Shown here: positions 26,373 to 38,900 of the stretch, one piece after another
How positions within the stretch are numbered: position 1 is the stretch's first letter
How the letters are laid out: each line of letters begins with the position of its first letter
NCBI RefSeq assembly: GCF_010389155.1
Contig: NC_057764.1
Location: forward strand, 45,020,275-45,084,274
Direction: 5' to 3'
From: Erigeron canadensis
Lineage: Eukaryota > Streptophyta > Magnoliopsida > Asterales > Asteraceae
DNA: 64,000 bases
The notes under the pieces: generated by a model
What the model was told of the DNA's origin: nothing
The model's input: the letters and a program-made list of their open reading frames with translations, nothing else
Databases searched by the model: none
Position numbers and translations under genes: made by a program

Positions 26373-27915
26373 TGATGAGCGTCCATTTTGTGATAAAAAC
26401 CCCTAAGGAAAGGCTTCATTTTTATGCTTAAATGAGTTATTATTCCGGAACTATTAGTACTTAATGAATGATGTGTTTACGCAGGTTCCCGGAAGATGCG
26501 AGAGAGGGTAAATGACATCAAGTGACTCAAGAAGGAAGCCTATGAAATTACAAGACACAAAGAAGTGATTTGGGAGCCAAACGAAGACGCAAGAACAAGT
26601 TCAGCAGCCACCAGCGCCGCTGGCCACTCACCAGCACCACTCCCTGCATCACCAGCGCCGCTGGTCAACACCAGCGCCGCTAGCCCATTGAAAGCCCAGG
26701 ACCAGCGCTGCTAGCCCATTGAAAGCCCAGGACCAGCGCCGCTGGTCGGCCCAGATCAGAAACCGACTTTTACCATTATTTAAGTTGAACTAACCCTCAA
26801 AACCTAGGAGAGAGCCGATTCAGCAGCCCTAGCCGCCCAGCAACAACCCTAGATCGAAATTGCATATTCCACACCTTCCGATCTTCACTCTTGGTCTAGA
26901 TCTTTCATCTTTATTTACTTTATATTATCAAACAATGTCTTTCATCTTTTCAGACTTTGTTATTCCTTTAATAATGCTAGGCTAGTAGGCTGAATACTTG
27001 TTTGGATCGATGTGATCATGTAGACGCTTATTGTTTTACCGTGTTTGTTTAGATTCTGTTGAAATGTGCTTTACTGTTTATCGTAGATCCATGTTTATTA
27101 GGAATTCATGTTGCTATTGGTTTTATATCTGAACGTATTAGTTTAATTCTGATGGTTGTCTATGATATATACTAGGACTAATATACTAGGACAGAAAACG
27201 ACTAGTCGGTCTTTAACTAGAAGTAAAAAGTGATTCATTTGTAGCCGAGGGATCCAGAACCATAGTAACTAGGATGAACTGAACATGAAGCTTAACAATG
27301 CCAGACGCGATCCTTTGACTTGGAGACGAGCACTGTGGTCACCGGAGGGAATTATATCTGGTCATGGCTTAAGAGCCAGGTAATTAAAAGATGAATTAGT
27401 AACACAAACTTTAGGTCATTAATACTTAAAACAATGAATCTAGTGAGAATTTGTTTTAAAGGGTAGTGTGAGTCAAGCGACAACACTATTAACTAGGCAA
27501 AGTGAATCTAACGAGAATTTGAACCGTGATTAAGTTTCCAACAGGCTAACAAACCAGTAGGATAGTATTTGGTCGCACCATGAGATCGGAGATGCCAAAC
27601 AAGTATTTTAATTTAATTACTGTTATTTGCTTTTTCCAAACTACTTTCAGATTAGCCTCTCGCTGTAAAGCGTGTGGTTAGATTTTAATTTACTGTTAAA
27701 AGTATTAGTTTATTAGGAGTTAGTGACAAATCCCCAAACAAACTAGAATTACACGTACTTCTAGATTAGGTAACGCAACGCGTCCCTGCGAACGATCCTG
27801 TAACTTACCACTAGGCTATACTACACTGACCGGGTTCTCTGCTCGTTAAGTGTGTTCAGGTTAGATAGTTACTTGTACAACATAAATTTAAAGACAAAAA
27901 ATAAAACGCACATCA
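26373..27915. mobile_element. Solo LTR, 1543 bp
   Basis: The segment begins TGATGAGCGTCC and ends AAAACGCACATCA, and is flanked by a perfect 5 bp duplication ATTAG (26368-26372 and 27916-27920). There is no internal region, no second LTR and no coding frame, so it is the product of recombination between two LTRs. The TGATGAGC start and GCACATCA end resemble Ty3/gypsy Tat/Retand-type LTRs; that family call is from memory. Inside, 26605-26755 carries repeated AGCGCCGCTGG units. Confidence 0.88.
26605..26755. repeat. Short CAGCGCCGCTGG repeat cluster inside the solo LTR
   Basis: About six variants of ACCAGCGCCGCTGGTC occur within 150 bp, including two copies of CCATTGAAAGCCCAGGACC. The unit is nearly palindromic (CCAGCGCCGCTGG), giving a GC-rich, hairpin-prone block in AT-rich DNA. 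Confidence 0.8.
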
Positions 27916-27920
27916 ATTAG

Positions 27921-28540
27921 CCACCACCAACAACCACCACACAAGTAATCCCCTCAACCACCAACAATTAAAATACTTCAGCCACCACCGCTATACTATA
28001 TACGACAGCTGAAAATAGAGAAATATAATTAGGTTTTTGTTATGTGAGTGTCAAATAGATAATTTATTATGATTGCAATTACTTATTATTAATATAAATT
28101 CATAATCTTGATTATGTTCTTGTTTGATACACTAGAAATGAACGGTGGATGGTGTTTGGAATATGAAAAAGAACAATGATGGTCTTTTTTTTGAAAGGAT
28201 GATAGTGATATGACTACGGGATGTGTGATATACGAGTATATCTAGATATATTTTTATTATTATTTTAATTGTACATATGATATAGAATGTATGATTAATA
28301 GTTATTAAAATGAAAAGAAATAATATCTAAAAAACTATAACAAAGATTAATATGGTCATTTGATGTAGTTTATATTTTAATCTTTTTAACTGAATTTCAT
28401 TGAAACATATTTTAAAAACTTTCATATTTTAGTTCCACCAAATTCTAATTTTTTCCATCGATTTCAACTATTTCAAAAAATTTCAGTGAACCAAACGGTC
28501 TCTTAATGAAACCTTAATTATTTTGCAAATAGATTAAAAA
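27921..28540. other. Intergenic DNA
   Basis: A CCACCA-rich start (27921-27990) is followed by AT-rich DNA. No gene is supported. Confidence 0.4.
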
Positions 28541-29822
28541 GAAAATATCACAAATGGTCCATGTGGTTCTTCATATTATTAAATTTCCCCTTCTCTTTTT
28601 TTTTCATTGCAAATAGTCCTTCAGTTTTTCATTGTCATTGTTGTTAGTCCCTGACACTAACATCCGTTAGTTTTAGACCATTAAGTCCCTCACGTGCCTA
28701 ACATATGAGGGTATAATCGTCTGTTTCATAACCACAGGGACTATTTGCGATAATTTTTTTTTAATATACATATATTTATATGTATCACTGTATTAGTACG
28801 TTTATTTATACGTATGAGTATATTCATTGTAAATCATCATCAACTTCAAACCCCAACCTACAATCTCTCGAAAAACCACCTACCGGAATAGATCACTGTC
28901 GCTAGGAAAAGCACCGCCGTCACCTGCCAAAAAATTTGAAAACATCTTTAGAGATAGTTTTCACCCTTTCAATTTATTCCTCTCCTTTCTTCTTTTCATA
29001 ATTTTTTCGATCTAGTCTCTAGTTATGCATCTATATCCAACATCTTCTTCACCATTCTAATCTACCCAAAATCATAAGAAACAAAAAAACACATTCACGT
29101 AAGAAACAGATAGATATGGAGGATTGTATGTTTTACAAAAAGTTGTTAATTTATGATGGTAGAATCAACAATTCTTTTTCTTATATTTAAATGCAAGGAA
29201 ATTAATGGGAGTGGGCTGTACAATTGCTCGAGCATTTGAACATAGTTATTGAATTTTCTATTTTATTTTAAAGAATCCTATTTGTTAGTTGACTTTCACA
29301 CAAACTCATATCACACAAATCATCATCATTGTATCCAACATAAGCAACGTTATTTGATATTGTGATATATAATCGTTCGCAATTCACTAATTCACAGAAT
29401 CTATATAACTATTTGATATGGTGTTATATTAGATTTTGAGAAATAAAGAAGATGGAGATATTCGATTTATGTATATTAGAATTGAGTTTTTATAGCTAAT
29501 CTTTGAGTTTTAAAAATTTATATTTTTTTCCCTATTGTTTGATATAATATGAAGATTTGGAAATATATATTTAGGTCGGGTAAAGATGATGATGAAGTAA
29601 GTGAGTTTAGATCTGAAATAGAAGAGGGTAAAGAGAGGAGATGTGTTTTAGAGATAAAAGGACCAAAAAGCCCTCATATGCAACGCACATGTGAGATTTA
29701 ACAGTTAAAATTAAAAGAAGTTAGCATTAGGGACTGCTGGCAATGAGATCGAAAAACCAAGAAAAAAAATAGGGGGCAACTTAATAAAATGATGAACCAC
29801 AAGGACCATTTGTGACATTTTC
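28541..29822. mobile_element. Foldback (MULE-like) element with long inverted ends
   Basis: The left end GAAAATATCACAAATGGTCC is mirrored by the right end, which reads GAAAATGTCACAAATGGTCC when reversed. Similarity between the arms continues for roughly 180-190 bp and includes matching CATATGAGGG blocks. The long inverted arms with no internal transposase fit a non-autonomous Mutator-like foldback element. I could not identify a clean target duplication. Confidence 0.72.
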
Positions 29823-29983
29823 TGTAAATTAAAACTAGTTTTCACATATGTGAAAACTTGAGGGGGTAAACATTACGAATCTTCCATAAAATTATCGTCT
29901 CTGTCTGGTATTATATTGATGTACATCAGTTGGGAAGGAAGGAAGGGTTTGTAATCAAATCCACAATTAATTAATAAATTTCG

Positions 29984-32900
29984 ATGGGATCGTCCAAGGT
30001 CTCCCGGAAAGAGAAAGTAGTTCGCTCCCGCAAGTAAAACCCTAATTATTACGAGTATTATTATTTTGAATGAATATAATATTGGTTTGTTGATTAGGTT
30101 TTAGTAGTAGTAGTGTTAATGATGAAGATTTGTGCAGAGAGGAAAAGGAAAAGGTGGAAGGAGAAGTGGGAGGGAAATACAGAGATAGAGCAAAGGAGAG
30201 AAGAGAAGATCAGAACCCTGACTACGAACCCCAGCCTTCTTCTTCTGAATTCCCTGCTGCTGCTGCCGCTGCTTCTTCTTTTCATGCTGTTGCTCCTCCC
30301 GGAAATATTGACCTCTTGTATCTATCTATCTCTAACTTATATATACATTTATATATATAGCTGTTTTTCACTCCCCCCTGTCTGACTAGTAGAATTTGTT
30401 AATACTACTTTTATTCAGATCAGCTGAAGCCCATAGGATCTCCATTGAGAAGAGCAAGTACCTTGGAGGTACCTCCCTCCCTCCTCCTCCTCCTATTCCT
30501 TTTTTTTTTTTTTTATCACTCACCCTGCTGCCCCCAGCTAGTATATTAATTTGATACCAGTTGTTTTTTTTTTTATGGGACTATAATAATAATTCGTCAG
30601 TTCAATAATAATAATAACAACAAACATTCTGAATGCTGAACAGCAAGAATGTTTTAGCTAGCTCTTCGTTTTTAGGTTATTTATTAGTATTATGAATAAC
30701 GCACCACAGGTGATGTTGAACACACTCATTTGGTCAAGGGGTTGGACTATGCTTTATTGAACAAAGTGAGAAGTGAGATAGACAAGAAACCAGATGTTGA
30801 ACATACTCCTGCTACTACTGATGCCAAGTCTAGGTTTCTACTCCCTTCCTATTCTTCTTCTTCTTCAAAGCCACCCACATTATATTATATATATATTGCA
30901 TCCTAATCATCTCAACAATGTCAATTTTGATCTGTATCTACTCCTTCCTTCCTTATCATATCAACAGAGGATCCAATGAAGACCATCCCGTCTCATTTCG
31001 CACACGAAATGCTAAGGTAACCTCAACTGCCCCGAATATGTTGTTCTCTGTTGCCCTTGAATTATATACATCTTCCATTTCTGTTGCAGGCCGTGTATCA
31101 ATGGATAGTGAAGCCTCAAACTGCTCTCAAGCCAAATGATATGTTCCTTCCTGGACGAATGGCTTTCATTTTTGACATGGTAACTTCCTCTTCCTTTATT
31201 CTGCAGCTGCACCCTGACTTGAGATAACAACTTCCCAAGTGTAACTGGCCTTTTATGCAACTGTTTTCTTCTTCTTTTTTTTTTTTTATGTCGTAAAGGA
31301 CGATTTTTGCACTATACAAGCTGTTCACCTTTTACCTCATTTGGGATATATTACTTCGTGTTCTATGATATGCAATGTGGGTTGCTACTTTCTCATGGAG
31401 CTTGGTCATTATATGAAGTCTGTTTTAATCATCAACTCACAGCCGTTTCCCTTAAATTCTACAGCGTTAGACGAGATTTCATATCTCTGAAACTTTGTCC
31501 ATGATCTCAAGTTAATTTTTGAGATCTTTTATTCATTACCTCAGTAGTTATTTTAGACATCTGGGCTACCTTCTGGAGGCAGCTTGAAGCCTAACAGCAA
31601 TGTTGTTTATGTACGACAGGAGGGCGGGTTTTCTCATGATATTCCAACCACTGTTCACAGAAGCAGAGCTGACTGCCCAGAGCCTGAGGTCCCTATTGTT
31701 CAACTTGTTTTTCTATGCAAGTCATTCTTCTTTTCTCAACCATGATTACTGTTTTTCCAGGAAATGGTTACTGTCAGTGTTGATGGCTCTGTGCTTGATC
31801 GGATTGGTAAAATTATGTCTTACCTTCGCCTTGGATCATCTGGGAAGATTTTAAAGAAGAAAAAGAAAGACAAGGATGGAAAAGGTATATCTCTCTGTCA
31901 CTTGTCACTTCTCCCTAAATTTTGTGTTACCATCTATTTAACAGATTCTATAGAATTTGTATCTTATCCAAAAACATTATATAATTTACTGGATATTTGG
32001 AGAAATATGCTCTCATATTGAGCTGTAATTGAACTAAACGAACGGGGCCTGTCCATGTATGTTTGTTTGCCTCTAACCCCGAACAAACTAACTTATATGA
32101 ACACTTGAACAGAAGAATGAACACGAAAATCAAAACAAACGTTGACTTATGTAAGGTACCCAAGTCAACTTCGCAGGTCTGTTTGTTGTAAACCCGTCGA
32201 ATTGATGTTCCCGGTTTATAACCCATGAAAAATCCCTCTTCCACCTTTGGATCAAACTTTGACTGAGGTAGATACTTCAAGAAAGTACACGGTACACCAA
32301 ATGGTTAAACATTCTGTAAATTTGGTTTCTTCTTATGTAGAAGCTCATAACATGTCTTATTATGACGCTTAAGTACAGTAACCCTATTTATAATATGACA
32401 AGCTGTATTCACTGCCTTGGGGGCTTTGGCTACCCTACCTCATTCCCTTCACAAGCCAAGGACAAGATGAATCTATTGCGCTGCCTCCACTTTGCCCTTC
32501 CTTATTAAAAGAAAAAATAGAGGATAGGGTGCTAATTCGGTTCGGATAGACTTCATTCAAGAACGCCGCCGCCCCTGGAATCAACTCCCCCCAAAACATA
32601 GTAGGAAGCTCTGAATCTGCAAGCATAGTTCTGGCTGTCTCGATTAGAGTCCTATTCTTTCTTTCAGCAACTCCATTCTGCTGTGGTTCATACGGAGAAC
32701 TGTATTGATGTTGGATTCCTTTTGACAAACAAAAGACATCCATCACATTATCCATAAATTCAGTTCCGTTGTCATTTTTGATTCTCTTAACACGAACTCC
32801 ATAAATGTTTTCAGTTTCGACAAAGAAATTTATCAAAATCTGCGGAGTTTCATCTTTCGATTTAAGAAAGAATACCCATGAGAATCTCAAGTAATCATCA

Positions 32901-35900
32901 GTAACCACCAAACAGTAGTACATCCCACCAATACTTCTTATATTTACTGGACCAAATAAATCCATGTGAAGTAACTCGAAAGGATTGGCAACAGAGTTTT
33001 CTTGCTTCGGTTTATGTGCAGACTTTTGTTGTTTACCTTTCAGACAAGGTACACATTTGTCTTCCATTCCAAACTGTTTCATGGGAACGCCGTCAATCAA
33101 ACCATGTTTGACAATGTCATTCATCTTTCGAAAATTGATATGTCCCATTCTTCTATGCCATAGTAAAGATTCAGATTCGTTTGCTTTCGATAACAAGCAA
33201 ACAAACTCCTTTGGATCATCAACACCTAACACAAAGCCATAAATGTCTCTCTTCCTAGGAGCTTTTAGCAGGATCCAGTCTTCAGGAATAACATATCCTG
33301 GTTTCAATATAAGTGCTTCTTTCTCAGTAAAATGGACGTTGTTTCCTTTGTCACAAATCTGAGAAACACTTAATAAATTATGTGCTAACTGTTCCACATA
33401 ATTGACTTTCTCCAGCGTAATCTTCCCATTGACAACATCACCTTGGCCCGAGATGTTTCCGCCTTTGGGACCTGCGAAACTAACATACGAACCATTTACA
33501 TCTTCATAATTGGACAAAACATTCTTGTCCCCTGTCATGTGCCGAAAGCATCCACTGTCAACATACCAAAGACTGATAGGCTTCCTTGGCTCTCCCTGCA
33601 CATCAGACAATAAGATGGTTAGTTTCTGAAGGGAACCCAAACCTTTTGCATACCCCTCATAATAGTCTTTTTTATATGCACTCATAAATTGTGGTGAAGC
33701 TACTTGTTCAACTAATTTACCCTTCCCTTTAGTATTAGGTATATCACCAACATCCTTTGACTTGACTTGACTGTCATTCTTAGGATTCTTGACCTTCCTA
33801 TTTGGACATTCAATAGCTATATGACCTTTCTCACGACAAGTATAACACTTCTTTGCTTGTTGTTTTCTAGATTGACCATATTCTATTTCAAGGATTGGTA
33901 TACCATACTCCTTCATTTCATTTATGGTATCAAGCGTCTGTATTGCTTCTTCCATAGTTCTTGCTGGTTTAAAAGGAGCATAATGTCTATCCATATATGG
34001 AATTTGTTCAGCTAACCATTCTTCTTTATTTTCCACACACCAAACTTTATCAATTTTTGATTTAGGTTCAATCTTATTTATAGATACTTCTTTATCATAG
34101 AAAACTGTATCACAGTCTTTCAATGTGTAGTATACTACTTCATCTGGATTAAAATATAATTCTGTTTGTTGGTGATTTCTTTGTAGAAGTAAATCAGAAT
34201 CTTTAGTCATGTTACTTTCCTTCTTAAGAATAACATTTTCAGTAATTAAACTAGTTAAATTTTCTTTCAATTTTAATACCTCAAGTTTCAAATCTGACAC
34301 CATTTTACAAACGTCAACAATAGAAAACAAAGAACAAGATACCTTCTGATCTGCAGCCTTGCAATCTGCCATGTATGCAACAAAGTCTTCAGTTGTCATA
34401 CCTTCAGGTATCACTTTCTTTAATGCTCTTCGTAGAAATGTCATCAGCAGGACTCGATGACTCTTCCTTTTCTTCAGATGCTTTCACTCCTGTCATAGGT
34501 TCACTCTCAGATCTTACAGTCTCAGCAACATTTCGTACATTTTGCTTAACTACCTCAGATGCACTTTCTTTACTTGAGTATACGGCATAATCTATTGTAG
34601 CAGCTACCTCATCATATAATTCTACCATGTAGGCATGATTCGAGGTATCATCAGATTGTGTATCCCATTGATAAGTATCATCCGGATTCTGAACAACAAC
34701 GGCCTTTGACTCCGAAAATGGTGACAAAACTGGCTGTTGTGGAGTAGCAGGATATGTAATCATTGCTTGAGTTTTCTGATTACTTGGAGTAATACCGCCT
34801 TGATTGTAATTTTGACGACCAACAACGGTATTATCAATCCTCTTAGGTCGTTGACACTCTCTTGCAAAGTGACCAAATCCATCGCAGTTATAACATTTCA
34901 CCTTGGATTTGTCAAAGCCTTTAGTGCCATTACCTATAGGTCTCCCAGTTCTCTGAGTGAATCTTCTGACCTTAATAGTGAGCATAGCTAGCTGCCATTG
35001 TAGATCCATTTCTTCCAAATCATCAGGATCTATCTGATTGTAATCCTCATCAATTACTGCAGGATCAGTAATCTTTCCTCCGATAAATGCTTCATGAGCA
35101 TTACAAAAGGCTGAGTAAACACTCATTCTACCTTCTGCAGAACTCATACTCATTGGCATAAAGTGAAAAGATTGTACATTGCTCTTGACATTCGTATTTG
35201 CATTGTCATAAGCAACATATCCAGCAATACCTTCAGCATCTACTATTGGTGTAGCTTCTGCACCACTTAGAAATGCATTGTTCCCCGAGCTAGAACTTGC
35301 TAAATGAACAGACTTAGCATGATACAATGATGGATCTTGAGTGAAATCCGAGTGAGTATCTTTAATTCTTCTCTTCATGTCTCTGTTCTTCAGCTTGGAA
35401 ACTACCTTTTCAAAGTCCCATGTACTGTATTCCTGATCATCTTGAAGTTGATGAACATAATCAGTCCATGTCTTAGGCAGTGAGTCCAAAAACTTATCGA
35501 CTAGCTCAGTTTGAGGATAAACAACCTCAAAATATGACAACTCAGTAGTCAAATGATTGAATCGAATAATAATCTCGTCAAGAGATTCTCCTTTCAGTCC
35601 ATTGAAAGCTTCATACTGGCGCTTCAGAAGTTTGATACGATTCTTCTTCAAGGTTACATCGCCCTCACAATATCTTTCAAGAGCGTCCCATAAATCCTTT
35701 GAAGTAGTGTTTTTTCTGAACAAGTGTACACTATCTTGAGGTAAGGCCATAGTAAGAGTGGACAAGGCCTTTCCCTCAATTGCATACCTTTTTCGTTCTT
35801 CAATCGGCATATCAGCATAAGTATACCTACGGATCACTCCATTCTTCTCATACGAAGGCCAATCAAAACCTTGAGTTATCATAAGCCACATGTCCATGTC

Positions 35901-38900
35901 AGACGAATGTAGTCTTCAAAACGTCTCTTCCACATCCAATAGTTTTCCATACGGAACAACTTTGGAGGTGTGTTTCCACGACCAACCTCATGATCGTGCA
36001 TAATCATCTGGCTAATAAGTAGGGCATTTAGTGAATTTGCAGCAGCTGGAATAGTAGTCATTTCGAATCTTTTGAAATCAAATCAAACGAAATAACACTT
36101 AGTTCGTGTGGCACGAAGTCAAACAAAGTCACGTGGCACGAAGCTGTATGACTTACATGAAGTACACGTCGCACGAAGTACACGCGTCACGACCTAAGTC
36201 ACGAAGGGTAGTTCGTGTTGACGTGACACGAAGAGCAGTTCGTGCAGACGTGGCACGAAGTGAACACGAAGCCACTGGATGAGGTAAGCACGAACACGAA
36301 GTACACCTCGTGCTGACGTAAGCACGAAGTGACACGAAGAAGATCACGAAAATGGTAAATAACACGAATTTCGAATCGAATTTGCAATCAATAGCAAATC
36401 AAACGATCTTACGCCTTCTGGTAATCAACCTTAGGGCTGTGATACCCCTTTTAAGGTACCCTATTGTTGCGTGGATCGTAATAAGACGTGATTCGTTATG
36501 TCAAGAGTGCGAAATCCTTTTGAGATAACTAGATTGCTATTGCCTTCCGTCGATTAATGAGCAATTAACCAACCTAAGGAAATGCACAAGGCTTGTGGTT
36601 CGTGTAGGAGATCACACGAAGGAACAATTAACCTTAATTCGTAATTTCGTGAATATCTTCTAAGATTTACCAAACAATAAACCTAATTCCGTAGATTAGG
36701 TCTTGTATTTATACTAATAGGTATTGGGTTCGTGTGGGCTTCGGCCTTAATCAAGGATTAAGCCCGAATTAACAATAAGCTAATCCACCTCGTGCTGACG
36801 TCAGCACGAGGTTGATCCTTCATGCTGATGACGTCAGCACGAGGTTCAACCCTTTGACTCTTTGTTTGGATTCGTTTGGCTCGTACATAACATCCAATCA
36901 TTGTTTAAGTGTTCTACGACACTTATAAACCTTGATTCTATGTTCTTGTACCTGCAAAACAATATATAACACACAAACACAATACAAAACATAAACAGAT
37001 ATAATATTGAAGTTCAATTGTAATAATTAAATATCAACACAAGTTCTTATTTAAATGATTACAAACATAGTTCCTAAAAATAAACGATAATCAAATCTAT
37101 GTTGCGATTGTCACAACGAATCTGCATCTACAACTTATATCTAAGAAAATAATATTTTTCTATTTTCGTCCATTTAGAAGGGCAAATAAATACAAACAAA
37201 CATACAATGTTTAAAATCTATACTATATTATAAAGCAGATTCCCCTATCTAAATTTTAAGTTTCAACATTTATATTCCCAGAATGCCCCTCTATCTATTC
37301 TATATTTACCTAAAATAACTATAATACATTTTCTCTCTCATTAAATCTCAACCAATCATTTTTTTTCTCTCCCCTCCATAAATCATTTATTCATCCGATT
37401 CATTCAAAATCTTTTATCTCAAAAACCGTACATCGATAAATTATAAAAATTATATGGGTGTTCCTTAATATTTCATGTTCTTTAATTAGAGATGCCATTC
37501 GATATACTTTCGACGAATTTTTAAATCTGAGGGCGGAACCCGTACGGTTAACACATTTGGCTATCACACTCTATGACCCATGGTTGTAAATATCGGATTT
37601 ATCGGCCGATATATCGGCGATATATCGGTTATCGGCCCTTCACCGATAAGAAAAATGACTTATCGGGCAATTTATCGTTTTGGTCAAATTTCGGTCAAAC
37701 TTGGCACTTATCGGTTAAAAAAAATTTGACCACTTTTTTATAAAAAAAAACTGGGTTTTTATCAAATATTAGGGTTTATTGCATTCTTTAATTCAATTTT
37801 TTCTATTTAATTTTTAATTAATTCTTTAACTTTTGAGTTAATTTTTAATAATCTTTTAATTTCTAGTTGTAAGTTGTAATTACTTTCTTTACTATCGTTT
37901 TTTCCTTTTGAATATAGTTTATAGATACTTAAATTTCGAAACTTTAATTGTAATTATTTTCTTTTCTACAGTTTTATATTCTAATTATTAATGTATTGCA
38001 TTACAAATTGTATATATTGCTAGTATATATATAAATTTTAGATAAATTCCTTTACATTTTAGGGTATCCGATATATCCCCGATATATCCTATTTATCGCT
38101 TATCGGGGGTCGGCCGATAATAAACCGATAACCGATATTTACAACCTTGCTATGACCTATCACCCCCACCATCTCACCGCCGCAACGCGCGGGTACTTAC
38201 TCTCGTATTACATAATGTTCATTTTTTATTTATCTTATATTCTTATTCTTAAAGTATTTCAACTATAATATATTAAATATGTATGTACACCATTGTAGGA
38301 TATTAATGAACGTTAATGAACAACTTACCGGACCTTCACGGATTTAAAGTTCGTTTAACAAGACCAGTGGATGAGATCCACTGATCGGTGATAGGTATAG
38401 TAACACTATTACTTTCGCATACTTCAAAACTATTTTTAGCTTTATGTATTGTTAAGCTATTTACACCTAACCCGTGAATGTAGTAGAAAGTACATTACTT
38501 AAGACTCATCTATTAATCGCATTGTTAAACTGCCTATGACATATCCACCAGTTACTTTTGTTTACCTAATCCAACCTTATAGTTCAAATTCACTTATCCA
38601 TCATCACTTTTTATATTCATTGTAAATAATGAAATTAAACATTAGTTTTATATGTTACTGAAATCTTCAATTATTTTGTAAAGATATTGGATATTTTTAT
38701 CCCTATTGTCCAACGATTCAACTTTCATATTTTGCCCCCTTGCCTTTTGTGCTCAGTTTGGTTGAAAGTGTTTACTAGGCCTCGAAGCTTTAGGCTTTGA
38801 GAACTAAATCTTTACTCCACCTTTTTAACCTTTTTTAATTATACTTACCCATCTTTTCAACCTACTTTTCAACCCGTGGCATCAAAGCTTAGGCTTTCGT

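Larger units (their letters stand above)
32150..37040 (-). mobile_element. Broken Ty1/copia retrotransposon in SMU2 intron 8
   Basis: The element lies antisense to the host gene. The gag-to-integrase part is at 36061 down to about 32160. The 5' leader and probable LTR lie to the right. A primer-site-like GGTATCACAG on the minus strand is at about 36437-36446, and a possible LTR start TGTTGATAT is at 37039. The reverse transcriptase and RNase H regions and a recognisable 3' LTR are missing from the left side, so the copy is 3'-truncated. The left limit (about 32150) is where coding similarity ends. Confidence 0.8.
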
